Shown here in pieces: positions 10,697 through 22,674 of a DNA stretch of 64,000 nt (within the stretch, counting starts at the first letter, position 1; every line of letters starts with the position of its first letter). The DNA is from Wyeomyia smithii (taxonomy: Eukaryota; Arthropoda; Insecta; Diptera; Culicidae). The notes under the pieces were generated by a model, which made no database searches, had not been told where the DNA came from, and saw only the letters and a list, made by a program, of their open reading frames with translations. Position numbers and translations under genes: made by a program. Location of the stretch: assembly GCF_029784165.1 (NCBI RefSeq), contig NC_073696.1, positions 100,990,065 through 101,054,064 on the forward strand, in the 5' to 3' direction.

Positions 10697-10770
10697 ATGC
10701 ATATGACACTACACTGACTGCCTTGAGCCTCACCCGTACTATACGCAAAAATGTACGAAACCAACTGAAG
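10697..10770 (+). CDS. Candidate internal coding exon (74 nt)
   Basis: A strong acceptor (a pyrimidine-rich run ending GTTACTTTCAG at 10696) and a strong donor (CTGAAG|GTAAGC at 10771) bracket 74 nt. Only one frame is stop-free: after two nucleotides finishing a split codon it reads AYDTTLTALSLTRTIRKNVR and then NQLK, ending in phase 0. The exon is surrounded by non-repetitive DNA and is not part of any repeat I recognise, so it may be a small or alternative exon of a host gene whose other exons lie outside this stretch. I do not recognise the protein. Confidence 0.35.
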
Positions 10771-10774
10771 GTAA

Positions 10775-12101
10775 GCATCGTTAAAATTCTGATATAAATA
10801 TCCGCAAGTGACTATCGCATTTCGACCCAAATTCTTTCGGAGACGGCTTGCTGCACTTTTATTATTATTGTTCAGCCCGCCTCGGTAGATCCATCCCTCC
10901 TTTCCACCTTTCGAATATGCAGTTCAGACTCCACTTTCCTTCTTCGACTTTCCCCTCATCCCAGGGGCTAGGAAGAGCCGCCGTTTACCAACATGATTCA
11001 ACATTTAGCTCAGGGTACATGGTTTGCATCCAACATTTATGCAACCGCAAAATGGAAGTACATCCACAAAATTTCAATGTTCCACTCGAAACTCTAGCAG
11101 TAAATGCCAACCTAAGCTCACTAGCTCGCGTACCCAACTCGAGAAAGGTACAGCACACACATAAATTCGAGTAAGGCGATTGTATCATGGGAAATTGCGC
11201 CATAAATTGAAAGTCACAATCAGTCTTTTTACTTTCGGAAACACTACGCCTATGCACTTTTTACGCATTTGTGCCAACCTACGGCTATGTAGGCTAATAT
11301 GCTACGAACATATCGAAAGAGACGCATGATTATTGCGGATAAAATTTAAATGGCATTTTAATTCTTTGTGTTTGATTTATATTTAATGATATGTGAATCA
11401 AATCCAAAAGAAAACTAAATATCGGTTTTTTTAAACAATTACTATACGGACCCGAATGACGACTAGTTGAAAGGTCCTAAAAATAAATAATTATAATAAT
11501 AATAATGAACAATTTCTATCTCTTAAACCTATGAACACGTTTCATGACTTTCATCATTTGATAATGGAGACTCCAATTTGATGTCCCGGATGGAAAAACG
11601 TTTGAAAATGTTGTTAAAGCTAATCTATTACCAAATTAAAATTTTTTCAAGAACATCGATCAAACAAGATGAGGAGGCCTTACATAACCTTAGGCCTTAG
11701 TTACATAACGCTCAAAGGGAAAGGAGGAGTACCCGTAAGGGCCAACTTCATAGAATCGGGTTGTTCACACCGTGTTCAATATATTTAAATACAAGTTTCC
11801 AAGTTTTTGTCTCTTCCATTCCTCTCGTATACTATATGAAAATATTAGTAAGAGTTCTTATTTATGTATGCACCAACAAATAAGCATTGTGTTGGTTGTC
11901 TGTCAATTGTGTTTTGTTTTTGACGCGCGATGAAGCAATTTTGGGAAGTCGTAGTAAAGCTGTCTTTGACTGGTTACCGCCCTTGCACAAAATTCGAATG
12001 TTTAAAATCGTGTGGGGTTAAGCAAATTTTTTTTTTGATACCAGATGACTAAAAAATGGCTGAAACGTCGAGATCTGGTGTCAACTGAATTTTTTTTAAA
12101 T
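10775..12101. other. Unrecognised DNA
   Basis: No gene supported. A possible acceptor (TTATTATTATTGTTCAG at 10878) follows the candidate exon at 10697, and the joined frame would stay open about 32 codons, but the product is not recognisable. An (ATA/AAT)n run is at 11485-11506. Confidence 0.3.
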
Positions 12102-12114
12102 AATCGGTTTTCTG

Positions 12115-12486
12115 CCCCCTGCATCCAGCCTAACGACAAGAACACGTTCAGACCCCGGATCCGGAAACAGCAATCAGACCCGCACGATACTCTCAAGGCC
12201 CGAGGGAGACAACCCAATATGCCAGTCCGTAATATCTTGGCCCAGCAGCGGAACATGTGCTTACCTATGGCAATGAAAACCATCATACAGTAAACCAGTG
12301 CTTTTAATGCAAAATATTATAGCTTTAAGTTAGATTTAGTTTCAGCTCGTAGTCGGCAGCGAGGATAAAAAATTTGCTTTTAGTTATTAAGATACTTTAG
12401 AAAGTAAGCTACCAGATATAATTGGCGCCGTTAAACATTGAATTGTATTTGTGCCGTGTCAAATAAATTATAGATGAACAAAAAAA
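12115..12486 (+). mobile_element. I-clade LINE 3' fragment with exact 13-bp target-site duplication
   Basis: This 372-bp segment is the 3' end of the same LINE family as the element at 47355-53240, seen there on the opposite strand. Shared blocks include GACAAGAACACGTT, CCGGATCCGG-AAACAGCAATCAG, TTGGCGCCGTTAAAC (as reverse complement) and the terminal TTGTGCCGTGTCAAATAAA. It is 5'-truncated within the region just after ORF2. The flanking sequence AATCGGTTTTCTG occurs at 12102-12114 and again at 12487-12499, an exact TSD that dates this as a complete target-primed insertion. Confidence 0.88.
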
Positions 12487-12499
12487 AATCGGTTTTCTG

Positions 12500-15400
12500 G
12501 GCCTTTTTTTTCAATTGCGGTAGGCGAAATTTGAAAAATTTCAAAATTGTCTTTTGAAATTGATCGCTAGTGTCTCCAAATAACTTGTATAATAATATAC
12601 ACCATGAATAGCACTAAATATGTTTGGGTGGCTCATTCATTCGACCCCAAGTAACACACAAAACCTGTTAGAAAATAATTCACAATGACAGTTGTCATAT
12701 AATAATACTATAAGCGCAATTCAAAACTTGTGTTGTTATATGGTTGCTCTCGAGATTTTATTTCATAGCATAAGTGTATTTAATAGATTATCGAATATAA
12801 ACTGCTGCTGCTTATCTGTAACTTGTGTTTATGATGTTATCAAAACAGTACAGAAAACAACTTAAAATACAACATTTGTGAGAAGTTGTTTTTCATCAGT
12901 AATTCAACCACATTTCGAACACAAACTCATTTTCTCCTGGTTTTGGAGATGTTTTTCAATAACATGAGTTGAACAAACAATAACTATGACACAAATGACA
13001 CTTGTCTTAAAGTTGTCCTCCAGATGTTTTCACTATGTATTAGAAAAACTGTGTAAGAAATGCCCAGCCGGAGCAGCTGCGCGCGTTCAATATTATATGC
13101 CTAATAACAACACTACGTACCTGTTAAGTACTTTTCCTATGATTGGTATTCAAAAACCAACGTAAAATTACTTGATCAAATTGTTAATGAAATTATTTAA
13201 ACGATTTTAATAAAACTATTCGGGGTGGGTCTAAATGCGCCATGAAAAGGTAAACAAAACGCTTACAGTGCAACCAATATCACTCCAATTTTTGTTACCG
13301 TATATCTAACAACATTTTCTAGTTTTGAATTATTTTATGTCTAGATAACGTTGAAACTATGCGGAAACAACTCGAATATTCGAGCGACAGAAACAATTAT
13401 TTTTGAAAGATTGAACATTGCTTTTCATCATCAATTTATAATTGATTAAAAGTGCCTCTGACAAAAACGATCATCGAACTGGTTGCACTGCGCATAACGA
13501 CACATTTGCGCATGTGCTGGGTAAGAGTTGTCATAGCAACACATTCGCACATGCGCTTTGTTTGGTGAATTCTGACTCGCGAATGCGCGATTTTCTTTAT
13601 TCCACTGGGTCAGAGCAGATATACCCAGGCAAAAAAACGACATTGCGACTTACTACGCAAGTAAGAAAGAGATACCAGATAGTTGCTTACGAAATACGCC
13701 CATGCGGTGGTGAGTTAAATTGACTCTTCGCAATGAAATAAATCAGTGAACATTCTGTAATGCATAATCTATTTTCCACTGATTGATAAATAGAAAACAA
13801 TATCCAATGAATGGCGCATAATTTTTTCAGAAGTAAAACGTAATGTTTCACCATGAAATTTGACACGCACGTAAAACTTTATATTAAAAACATCAAATGG
13901 TTGATTTAATATTGTTTCTTTTTTGATTATTTGAAACGCCATTATTACTCATTTTTTTCCATTATTGTTCCTGATATAAATCAGTGTCGTTCTGCGATAT
14001 TTTTATTTTGAAGTTTTATGCTTACGTCAACGATGTTTTGATTAGTTAGCAATTACAACTTGAAAATAACCTATTTTCAACGTATTTCTACCGTATTGGT
14101 ACTCGAGATGTATTTTACAGCTTCGGTCTAACAAGTTGGTTTGCTTTCATGAAGTTTTATAATACTTCATATAGTACCAGTACTTGTTCTAGTAGTCTTT
14201 AATTTTTGCGCTTTTCTGGTGATAGAGATGCCTTGGAAAAGGTAATGTAAACTGAAATCTATAACTAAAGGTTGTATTACAGGAGTTATCTCAACTGCTT
14301 TATAACAACGTGTGTTACTTGGGACATAGGGTGGTGCATAAATTGTGAAAAAAAAATGAAAATAAAATGAAAAGATTACTTTTTTACTGAACACCGCTAG
14401 AAAAATTGCTGAGAATGTAATACAGGTCGTACTCGATTATCCGGATTTTTTTCACTTCGTATAACTGAATTCTCTGGGTAACCGAGCAGTTTATTCATTT
14501 TATTTTATTTTTTTTACTTTAGCATGTCGAGAACAGACAGTTTGCTAATAAAAAGTTTTGTACTCGGGTCCCAGAGCCGATTTCTTCAAAAAACCAAAAA
14601 AAAAATCGAATGACACCAGATCTCGGCGCTCTAGACCTTTTTAAACCTTTTTCTAGCATAAACAAATTTTAACGTGGGACTACGTCTTAACGCACTATAG
14701 CGAGATACATTATGCGGAAACTTAAATCAAGCTGTAAAGTCGGAATGAAATATTTCAAACGGCAATATTGATGTAGCCACAAGATAGATCACAATAATTA
14801 ATATGTCATTGGATTGATGAAATGATGAACAATTTTGTGATTTTTCAGCTATCGTTATTATTTCACTGTTAAACAGTGAAAATTGATAAAAAGTTTGAAG
14901 ATCGAATTTCCACGAACAATGGACCAATCACACGCGAGCACGCCTAGCACAGACATCATGAGTAGACACCAATTACCTGCTGTGATATCATCTATATCAG
15001 CTGCAAAAAAATGACAAAATCTTCCCGTCTCAATAGGACAATTATTGTTTGCTTGCATGAGTCTAGACTATTTTTATGTCCTGAAGGTAAAATATTTCGG
15101 AAACTTCGTTACAACCTTCTTTAGCAGATAATTTAACGATCTGCTGTTATCATGTTATGTTATCAAAACAAAACATAATGTTATCAAAACTGATGTCTTG
15201 AAGAAAACCAGGCCGGCACAGGAAACAGTACTGCATTGAGCCATGTATAAGTAGAGCACTGGTCATTGTCACTCGTCGTCTATCAGTGCAGTAGTATTCG
15301 AGACAAGGCAAGTGAAAGCTACATTGCCGATGTCGACGCACAGTGGGGCGTGTTGGACTAACGCGTAGGTATAGTGTTGCAAGCTGGAAGACAATCGAAT

Positions 15401-15878
15401 CGCCGTTAGAATTGCTTTCTTCTTTTTGTTTCGTATATAAAAGCAAATACCAGAAGGTGCCGCAAACTACTCTGTGCAGCCGGGGACAACACGGTGTTGA
15501 TAACAATTTTATGGATCACCAATGTTTTAATCAATTACGAAATTTACAACTATTTTCGTAAAAATGTTATATCTCGAGATTGTCTCATATTACCTCGGAG
15601 TGATAAATGCAATTTTAGTTTTCAAATACAAAAATGATCTATCTGGCAACACTTGCGGTCAAAACTAATATTTTCCTTGCTTGATGTTTTTCAAATATCT
15701 CCTATCAATTTTTTCGCAACTCTCATATTATTTTTAAAAATTGCTTTGTTCCCTAAAGTTGGCGACATAGTCGAAAATTTGCAACAGGGAAAAACGCACC
15801 AGCGGGGTAGGATGGCTCATGCTATTAATTCTTTAAAATACTCACACTGTGGTTTTTTATATGAAATTTCTTCGTTCA
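12500..15878. other. Unrecognised A+T-rich DNA
   Basis: No gene recognised over 3.4 kb. Near 13500 the phrase ACACATTTGCGCATGTGC is nearly repeated as ACACATTCGCACATGCGC (13500 and 13540). 14425-14490 contains CGTACTCGATTATCCGGA, which resembles the ends of pogo/Tigger-type elements, but no matching inverted end was found. ORFs of 60-150 codons here have the composition expected of random A+T-rich sequence. Confidence 0.4.
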
Positions 15879-15882
15879 TTAA

Positions 15883-16003
15883 GCAGACAGTATTGGACAG
15901 TTTTGGAAAAACATACCGCATCCCGACGGGTATATTTTTCCAAATTTGTATCTTATTTCCAGTTCGCTTATTTTTCGCTTTCCCTGATGCACGAACTGTC
16001 TGC
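15883..16003. mobile_element. Possible 121-bp MITE flanked by TTAA
   Basis: The segment begins GCAGACAGT and ends ACTGTCTGC (9-bp perfect inverted ends). TTAA lies immediately outside on both sides (15879-15882 and 16004-16007). The short inverted repeat makes this tentative, but it is contiguous with two larger TTAA-bounded units. Confidence 0.35.
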
Positions 16004-16007
16004 TTAA

Positions 16008-17215
16008 GGGGTTATATCTACCAAAAAAAATTTTTTCTTGTAATTTTTTTCATTAGCTTAAATCATGCTAAAACTATCCTAGAATCAAAATCTACATCGC
16101 TCAAATACTGATCTAACCTCAAAATTCGTTTAAATCTATTTTTACCGAACAACTTTCATGCTCAAAAAAACATTTTTCGTTTATTTTGGCGATGCTCGTT
16201 TTTGTTTTCAATTACGAGGCTTTGTAAACTAGTAGAAGTTACCTATGATCGACATGGTGTTTCAAATTTGTAGTATAAAGGTCGCTGCGTCAAGTTTCGA
16301 CCGTTATAGCGTCTCTACAGCACGTGTTTACTCACAATTTCCATTTGTTTAGTAGATCAGCCGTTCTCGTTGTGTACGTTCTTTGTTTGAGTTTTTTGTT
16401 ACCTTTTAACTGTGAGTTATACTCAAAAGTAGTTATATAAGTGACAAGTTTGAGTTTTGTGTGGGATCGGACGCCAACTGGGTCAAAGTCACTGAGCGTC
16501 GCATGTCTGATACCACGAAAGAGCGTAGGCGCAGCCTTAGATCAGATAAAATAAAATAAAGAAGCGGAAGATAAAGCCCAGAAAGGACAACATTACGGCA
16601 CAGAGGTAGCTGACTGAAGGTTAAAAAATTATTAGGGGCTTTACTGTTGCGATTCTTAAGATTTATAGCATTTTGAAACTTTAAACGCGTTTTTCTCAAA
16701 ACCATGTTTTCAAAATCGGCGAGCAGTAGAACTGAAAAAGTTTACATCCGATTGACTTGAAATTTTAACTGTAGCTTCTTCATTAGATTATCTAGTGAAG
16801 TACACACGATTTTAGCGATTGATTAACAACAACTAAAGTTATAAACAATCAAAGCCGATTTTTTTGTCGAAACAGAACTTTTTTTTCAACCCGTTGCCAT
16901 TTTGCAAGAAAAATTCTAAAAATAAAATCATGTGTACTTCACTAGCGACAGATAGATAATGAAAAATTTTTTGTTTTGGTTATAGGTGGAGTTGGGCACG
17001 ACTTCTACTGCTCGCCGCAGAACAACTTTTAAAAAAAGCGGTTCACGGCAATCGCTGCACAGCCGCCATTTTGTAACAAAAATAGCAATAAAAATATTTT
17101 TTCTATTCTGCAAGAGTTGCTCAATCCAATGATATATTACTTATATACCTTAATTTCCTGTTAAAAAATTCATGCAAAAAGCCTTGTTTTTTGAGCATTT
17201 GGTAGATATAACTCC
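16008..17215. mobile_element. TTAA-flanked non-autonomous DNA element
   Basis: The left end GGGGTTATATCTACCAAA and the reverse complement of the right end GGAGTTATATCTACCAAA match at 17 of 18 positions. TTAA directly abuts both ends (16004-16007, 17216-17219). TTAA target choice is the signature of piggyBac-superfamily elements. The interior has no transposase; 152- and 90-codon ORFs in it look random. Confidence 0.6.
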
Positions 17216-17219
17216 TTAA

Positions 17220-18205
17220 GAGCCAGTTCGCGAGAGACGCAACCGCATGTTGATTTGATGTTCTCCGATTGGGCTGAAATTCTCAGCATTTGTTTGTCTA
17301 TTCAAGGTAGGAAGTTTTGCAAAATTTCAATTTTTTTCATTGAGGTTAAGTGGGGTAAAACGGCCGTTGAAAATGTAGCACCCCGAAAATCGCTAAGTAT
17401 TTCTCAAGAAAAATATTTATTTTCGTTATGTAAATCTATTTGTCATTTTTGTCATCTTGCCTTTAGGTTCGTATTAACTTAGAGTAATTATCTAAATTTT
17501 CAGTAAATCTATCAAGTCTAACCCGAGTTCTTGCAGTTTTGGTGATTTTGACGGCATTTTTGGAAAAAAAAATCTTCAAGGAACGTTTTACCCCAAATTG
17601 CGTATCTTCTGATAGAGTAGGTAGCTCTGGTAAGGTATAGTGATAATCCAAATTTTTAGTAAAATATTTCAAGTCTAGCAGGAACTACAGTGATTTTAGT
17701 GATTTTGAGGGTTTTTTAAAAAATACTTTCTAGGGCCGTTTTACCCCATTTGGCACACTTGGCTTATACATGACTTCAAAGCTCTTGAGTTGCTCTACAA
17801 AACGCCATATTCAGAAATTTTTTCTAGCGATGTTGAAAAGAGTAGGATGACCCTGAAAATTGATAATTTTTAAAAGAAAATGCGTTTTTTTTTCATCATG
17901 TTACCTCTTTACCCTATATTGTTACCATGCGTTTTGAAGTACTTTTAGTGTAGAATAATACCACAAATTTTTAGAAAAATCCATCAAGTCTAGCACGAGT
18001 TATTGCACTTTTTAGTATTTGGACGTTTTTGGACATAACATTTTCAACGGCCGTTTTACCCCACTTAACCTCAAAGAAAAAAATTTAAATTTTGCAAAAC
18101 TTTCTACCTTGAATAGACAAACAAACGCTGAAAATTTCAGCCCAATCGGAGAACATCAAAGCAACGTCCCTCAGAAAGGCGGTTGCGGCTCTCGCGAACT
18201 GGCTC
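17220..18205. mobile_element. Fold-back element with ~160-bp arms and internal degenerate repeats, TTAA-flanked
   Basis: 17220-17370 and 18042-18205 are inverted repeats; both outer ends read GAGCCAGTTCGCGAGAG and both inner ends carry the GGGGTAAAACGGCCGTTG phrase. TTAA lies at 17216-17219 and 18206-18209. Between the arms a unit containing TCAAGTCTA, then an AC(G/T)-AGTT-TTGCA block and CGTTTTACCCC, recurs about three times (17510-17595, 17660-17750, 17975-18062). No coding capacity. Confidence 0.7.
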
Positions 18206-18411
18206 TTAATGAACTTGTGTGTTTACGTGTAAAAGCCGTTGTTGAAAAAAATAGAAATTTAGTTAAAAAAAATTTCTTCGTTCTCTTGTAAATCCAGTTC
18301 TTCTACAGTTTTCATATGAAAAAGTGCACCATAACGACTAAAACCCATCAAAATTTTTGTGAAATAACAGTTCATTAAGCTATTAAGCTGATTTCAGCTG
18401 AACTGTTGTTT

Positions 18412-20395
18412 AAGATACCGTCCTTTAGGCCAATTAGCTTATCGTCAGTCGTTCTCAAAACAATGGAAAAATAATCGGTGAGCACATCAAATCATCATAT
18501 CTTTCTAAAACTCCTCTTAGTAAATATCAATTTGCTTACCAGGAGGGGAAATCGTCGGTAACTGCACTCCATACTATAGTTACAAAACTAGGAAGATGTT
18601 ATCAAAAAGAGAAATATCAGCAAGCCTTGGTAGCTCTAATATAAGTGTAACAGCTATAAAAGGGTGCCCACAAGGAGGGATGATATCTCCTCTGCTGTGG
18701 TCATTAATAGTAGATGATCTTCTAAAAAAATTGATGGAAAAAGGCTTTGAAGTAGTTGGATTTGCTAATGATATTGTCATTATTGTTCGTGGCAAGTATG
18801 ATGATATCATCGCAAACCGAATGCAAATTGCCTTAAACATTATTTCCTCGTGGTGCGATAGGGAAGGCTTAAATGTAAATCCTTCAAAAACCACTATCGT
18901 CCCATTTACACGTAGAAAAAAAACTATGCTTAATGATATTAGGCTAAAAGGTGAGCTTCTTAAACTCTCAGATAACGTCAAATACCTTGGAGTAACTCTT
19001 GACAAAAAACTTAACTGGAATACTGGAGGCAATAAAAAAAGCTACAAATACTCTATGGATATGTAATAAAACTTTTGGTAAACAATGGGGACTCAAACCG
19101 AAAATGATCCATTGGATTTATTCGGCTATTGTGAGACCCAGAATTACCTATGCTTCACTAGTCTGGTGGACAAAAACAAGGGAGAAAGGTGCTCAAGATA
19201 AGTTGGAAAAACTTCAACAGCTAGCCACTCTTTCAATAACGGGTGCAATGAGAAGCACACCCACCAAGGCATTGGAAGCTCTACTGTTTATGCTTCCACT
19301 GCATCAATTCATACAATTAGCAGCCGAGAAGAGTGCCTTATGGATCAAAAGATCATTAAAGCTCTTTGAGGGTGATTTAACGGGTCATCTAGGTATTCTA
19401 AAAACTATTCGTATCAATCCCCTAGTGATCAACAATGAAGACCGGATGGAGAAAAGATACAATTTTGAAAGACGATTTCGAATGTTTGAACCTGAGCGTG
19501 ATGTTTGGGAACGCGGTGGTCCTGATCTCCGCCCAGGATCAATCATTTTCTACACAGATGGTTCAAAAATGAACAATCAAGTGGGAGCAGGAGTAACTGG
19601 CCCAGGAATAGACCTGTCAGTTCCAATGGGCCAATGACCAACTGTCTTCCAAGCTGAAGTCCAAGCAATACTAGAATGTTCTGAAATATGCCTACGCAGG
19701 AAATACAGACACTGAAACATTTGCATGATGTCCGACAGTCAAGCAGCGTTGAAGGCTTTGAAGTCTGCGACATGCACATCAAAACTAGTTTGGGAGTGTG
19801 TTCAATCATTCCAAACACTGGGTTGTAATAATCAAGTAGACTTATACTGGGTTCCTGGTCACTGTGGAATAGATGGGAACGAAAGAGCCGATGAACTGGC
19901 AAGACTTGGATCGTCTCATCAGTTCATAGGACCAGAACCCTTCTGTGGTCTATCCGCTTGTTCCCTTAGAATGGAACTAAAAGCATGGGAAACTCTGAAA
20001 GTGGAATCCAACTGGACAAACACCTTCATCGGTAGGCAGTCGAAACGTTTCATCACTCCGAACGTTTCTATGACTCGTAAAATACTGGATCTTTCAAAAA
20101 AAGATCTAAGCACGTATACTGGTTTAATAACAGGGCATTGTCCGAGCCGTTATCATTTGAAGGTTATGAAAAATGGCATGGAAAAAGAAGACTCGGAACA
20201 TCTGTTATGCCGATGTCCGGCAATTTTTATCAACGATATAAGTTCTTCGAGAGAGGTCTTCTGGAACCCTCTGAAATCTGGAGAACAAATCCCAGTACGG
20301 TTGTGCGCTTCATACGAAGTATAATACCGGACTGGACTAATGCTATTGGCCAGACTGTAACGACCACTTCCAATTACGTTATCCTGACTTAGCAA
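18412..20395 (+). pseudogene. LOA/Lian-like LINE (RT plus RNase H), heavily broken
   Basis: The element encodes reverse transcriptase followed by RNase H. SFRPISLSS and KYQFAYQEGKSS appear at 18415-18570. The sequence then jumps past the catalytic FLDIEGAFD region straight to MLSKREISASLG, so that segment is deleted. GCPQGGMISPLLW is intact, but the catalytic box reads FANDI instead of (F/Y)ADD, an Asp-to-Asn change. WCDREGLNVNPSKT follows. A frameshift near 19018 leads to AIKKATNTLW and KQWGLKPKMIHWIYSAIVRP. The RNase H part (IIFYTDGSKMN, then MSDSQAALKALK, then VDLYWVPGHCGIDGNERADE) is interrupted by TGA at about 19635 and 19713. It is closely related to the element at 59725-62859, which helps locate the lesions. 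Confidence 0.88.
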
Positions 20396-20399
20396 AATT

Positions 20400-20965
20400 A
20401 AAAAGGGGGAATATGTCACAAAATATCAAATAATTGGTCGCAGTGACGAAAATACCCAACACGGAAAAAAAAGATACCGTTATTCAACACAATTGTTTGT
20501 TGGGAAAACTTCAAAACCTGTAGAATTGTCTATGGGTCTATCTAACATTATTCATTAATTTTATAGATTTTTTTATGAATCGCTAACCTGCGAACTCTCA
20601 TACTTGTATAATACATAATAATATGAATATTTCAAATTATTTCACTCATTGAGTTTCACCTAAAAACGATCGATATTAACCATCTGCATTGGAGCATATT
20701 GGCCTTTGTTGTGGTGCGTCTTGATCATGAACTTGTTTGGTAGCAATGATAATTTTATTATCAGCAATAACACTGAAATTGGGTGTTTTAGTATCCAGCT
20801 TTCCACGAGCGGTAATGGCAGATTGAGTTGACATTTGATGTAGGTTGTCAAACTACTAGTTCATTGGATATTTCCATTGAACTGAAACTAGTTAGATAAA
20901 TTTGACATACAATGATACTCAGATAATAATATAAGTTCATATATATTCAATATAATAATATAAGC
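20400..20965. other. Unrecognised DNA between LINE and SINE
   Basis: No gene or repeat identified apart from A+T-rich sequence; the only ORF (63 codons, minus, 20851-20660) has no recognisable features. Confidence 0.4.
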
Positions 20966-20982
20966 AGTATGACAACCTCCAT

Positions 20983-21197
20983 ATCTCCCAGTTGGTTTCA
21001 AGGTACGATGCTGGCCTAACAAGCCAGTCGTCGTATGTTCGATTCCCGGCTCGGGAGACACTGTGAGTGTCAGTAGGATCGTAGTGCTAGCCCCGCAATT
21101 GTCCTGTACACTTAAAAGTCGGCTGCGAAGTCTGTGTATAGTCAAACAGAAGGTCAAATTCCGATACGGAATGTAGAACCTAGGCTATTCTTTGCTT
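20983..21197 (+). mobile_element. tRNA-derived SINE (family A) with 13-bp target-site duplication
   Basis: The 215-bp unit starts with a tRNA-like head: CTGGCCTAACAAGCCAG forms an anticodon-like stem with a 7-nt loop reading CTAACAA (AAC, valine-like). A B-box, TGTTCGATTCCCGG, follows. The body carries GTGTCAGTAGGATCGTAG, GCTAGCCCCGCAATTGTCC and GCTGCGAAGTCTGTGTATAG. TGACAACCTCCAT lies on both sides (20970-20982, 21198-21210). RNA polymerase III would transcribe it; LINE machinery would mobilise it. Confidence 0.9.
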
Positions 21198-21210
21198 TGA
21201 CAACCTCCAT

Positions 21211-22670
21211 TATATGTCAAATCCATCAATCCAAATCCATGCTCGTGGCAAGCTGGATAGGCTTTGTCATAAACACACATTATATTGATCCTATACAGTT
21301 ATCCTACACGTTAAAGGTCGCTGAACAATTATTAGATGCGCTGTAAAATGGAAATAAATGCTTGACTGGTGCGTTTTATACAGTTTACTTCTACTAATCC
21401 TGATGCTTACCCGAAAAAAATAACATTAACAAAACATTAAAAAAACCTTAAAAATTGCTGTAATTGTACATAGTTATACCATAATTTTACTATGTTTTTC
21501 ATTGTAGATACATCAATTTTACATTAAATATCATTGTCCAGAACAATAAAAAACATCGTTTTTGCCATTTTTACAATGAAAAAGGGGGGTCGTTATGTAT
21601 CTTAACAGCATTTTTTCAGGCATTTTTCCCATACATTTAGAAGTCACTGACAATGTTTTTCATGGTAAAATTATTGTCGGTGGTAGATTCAACAACAAAA
21701 AACGTTGGTAAAACATGGTAATGACAACAATCGTTTACAAGCTTATACAGTAAAAATACCGTGTTTTTTATGAACCATAAAAGCAAGCATAGTTAAGTGA
21801 TAATTTTTTCCTGCTTGTTCTGATTACAATCAGAACAAGCAGAAAAAAATTGTCACTTAATGTTCCCTGTTCCCTTTTATCTCCCAGTGCAATCTTTTGT
21901 TTTTAGTAACTAGGACGTTACTACACTATAAAAAATCGACGCATTACTGAGAGGTAGATTCCATTAACAATAGATGAAAAATTTTATATCTGCGTGGAAC
22001 ATACTTGCGGTTTAGTCATAGCACAAAATCAGATGTTATGCGTTTTGGTTTACCATGTCATGCATACCGAAATCAATCTCCTAACATTCTGAATACAATG
22101 CCAAAATACGTCAAATGCCAAAACCGTTCAAATACCGCGGATTCCATTGAAAATCGATATAGGTCGAGATGAAAAAAATAATTAGGTACGTTTACTGGCA
22201 TTCATGTGTAAAGAGCAGTTGATATGAGCGTGAGAATTATTTTCAGTGTAGAACAATTTTTTTTATTCTATTTATGGGGGAAATTCGTAATTTGAATAAA
22301 AGCAAGTAAATTCAGTGGTAAAGTACAAGTATTTGCTTTATTTTCTTTTGAGCACTGCATCAGTATTTCAAATATTGTTATCTGGCTGTCATTTACAGAT
22401 GCTACTTGATGCAACTACTAGTTTATCATGCTTTATTGTAACCAATACATATGCTTTAAATTGGAGAAAAATATTTTTTATACAGAGCATTCAGCAGTAC
22501 TATCAGCTATTGGAATTAAAGCTCATGAAATACTTACTACCTACTCATATAATACTTTTTGGTTACTTATGTAGTCACAAGAGGTTTCTGAACACTACCA
22601 TGGGTTTGATGAGAGTTTATGACTTTTTCCTGCTGAAATGCTGTAAATATAAATTTATTTATTTTTTTTG
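21211..22670. other. Unrecognised A+T-rich DNA with a hairpin and one hydrophobic ORF
   Basis: 21400-21780 is rich in AACAT/TTTTTCA-type phrases and may be an old MITE, but no clean ends were found. A hairpin at 21793-21860 is listed separately. A 121-codon open frame at 22315-22680 (no ATG; begins GTG) encodes hydrophobic, aromatic-rich sequence and ends exactly at the border of the next element; it cannot be assigned. Confidence 0.35.
21793..21860. repeat. 33-bp-arm hairpin
   Basis: 21793-21825 and 21828-21860 are reverse complements with two mismatches and a 2-nt loop; the outermost bases of both arms are TTAAGTGA. The size suits a small-RNA precursor or the core of a palindromic MITE. 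Confidence 0.85.
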
Positions 22671-22674
22671 TTTA

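Noticed and set aside
14425..14480. pogo/Tigger-like end (CTCGATTATCCGGA)
   Set aside because: No matching inverted end was found nearby, and there is no transposase.
15653..16111. 152-codon plus-strand ORF
   Set aside because: It runs across the boundary of two TTAA-bounded repeat units and has the Phe/Ile/Lys-rich composition of random A+T-rich DNA; no domain is visible.
20983..21060. tRNA-Val gene
   Set aside because: Same reasoning: this is the head of a SINE that recurs in the window with fixed length and TSDs.
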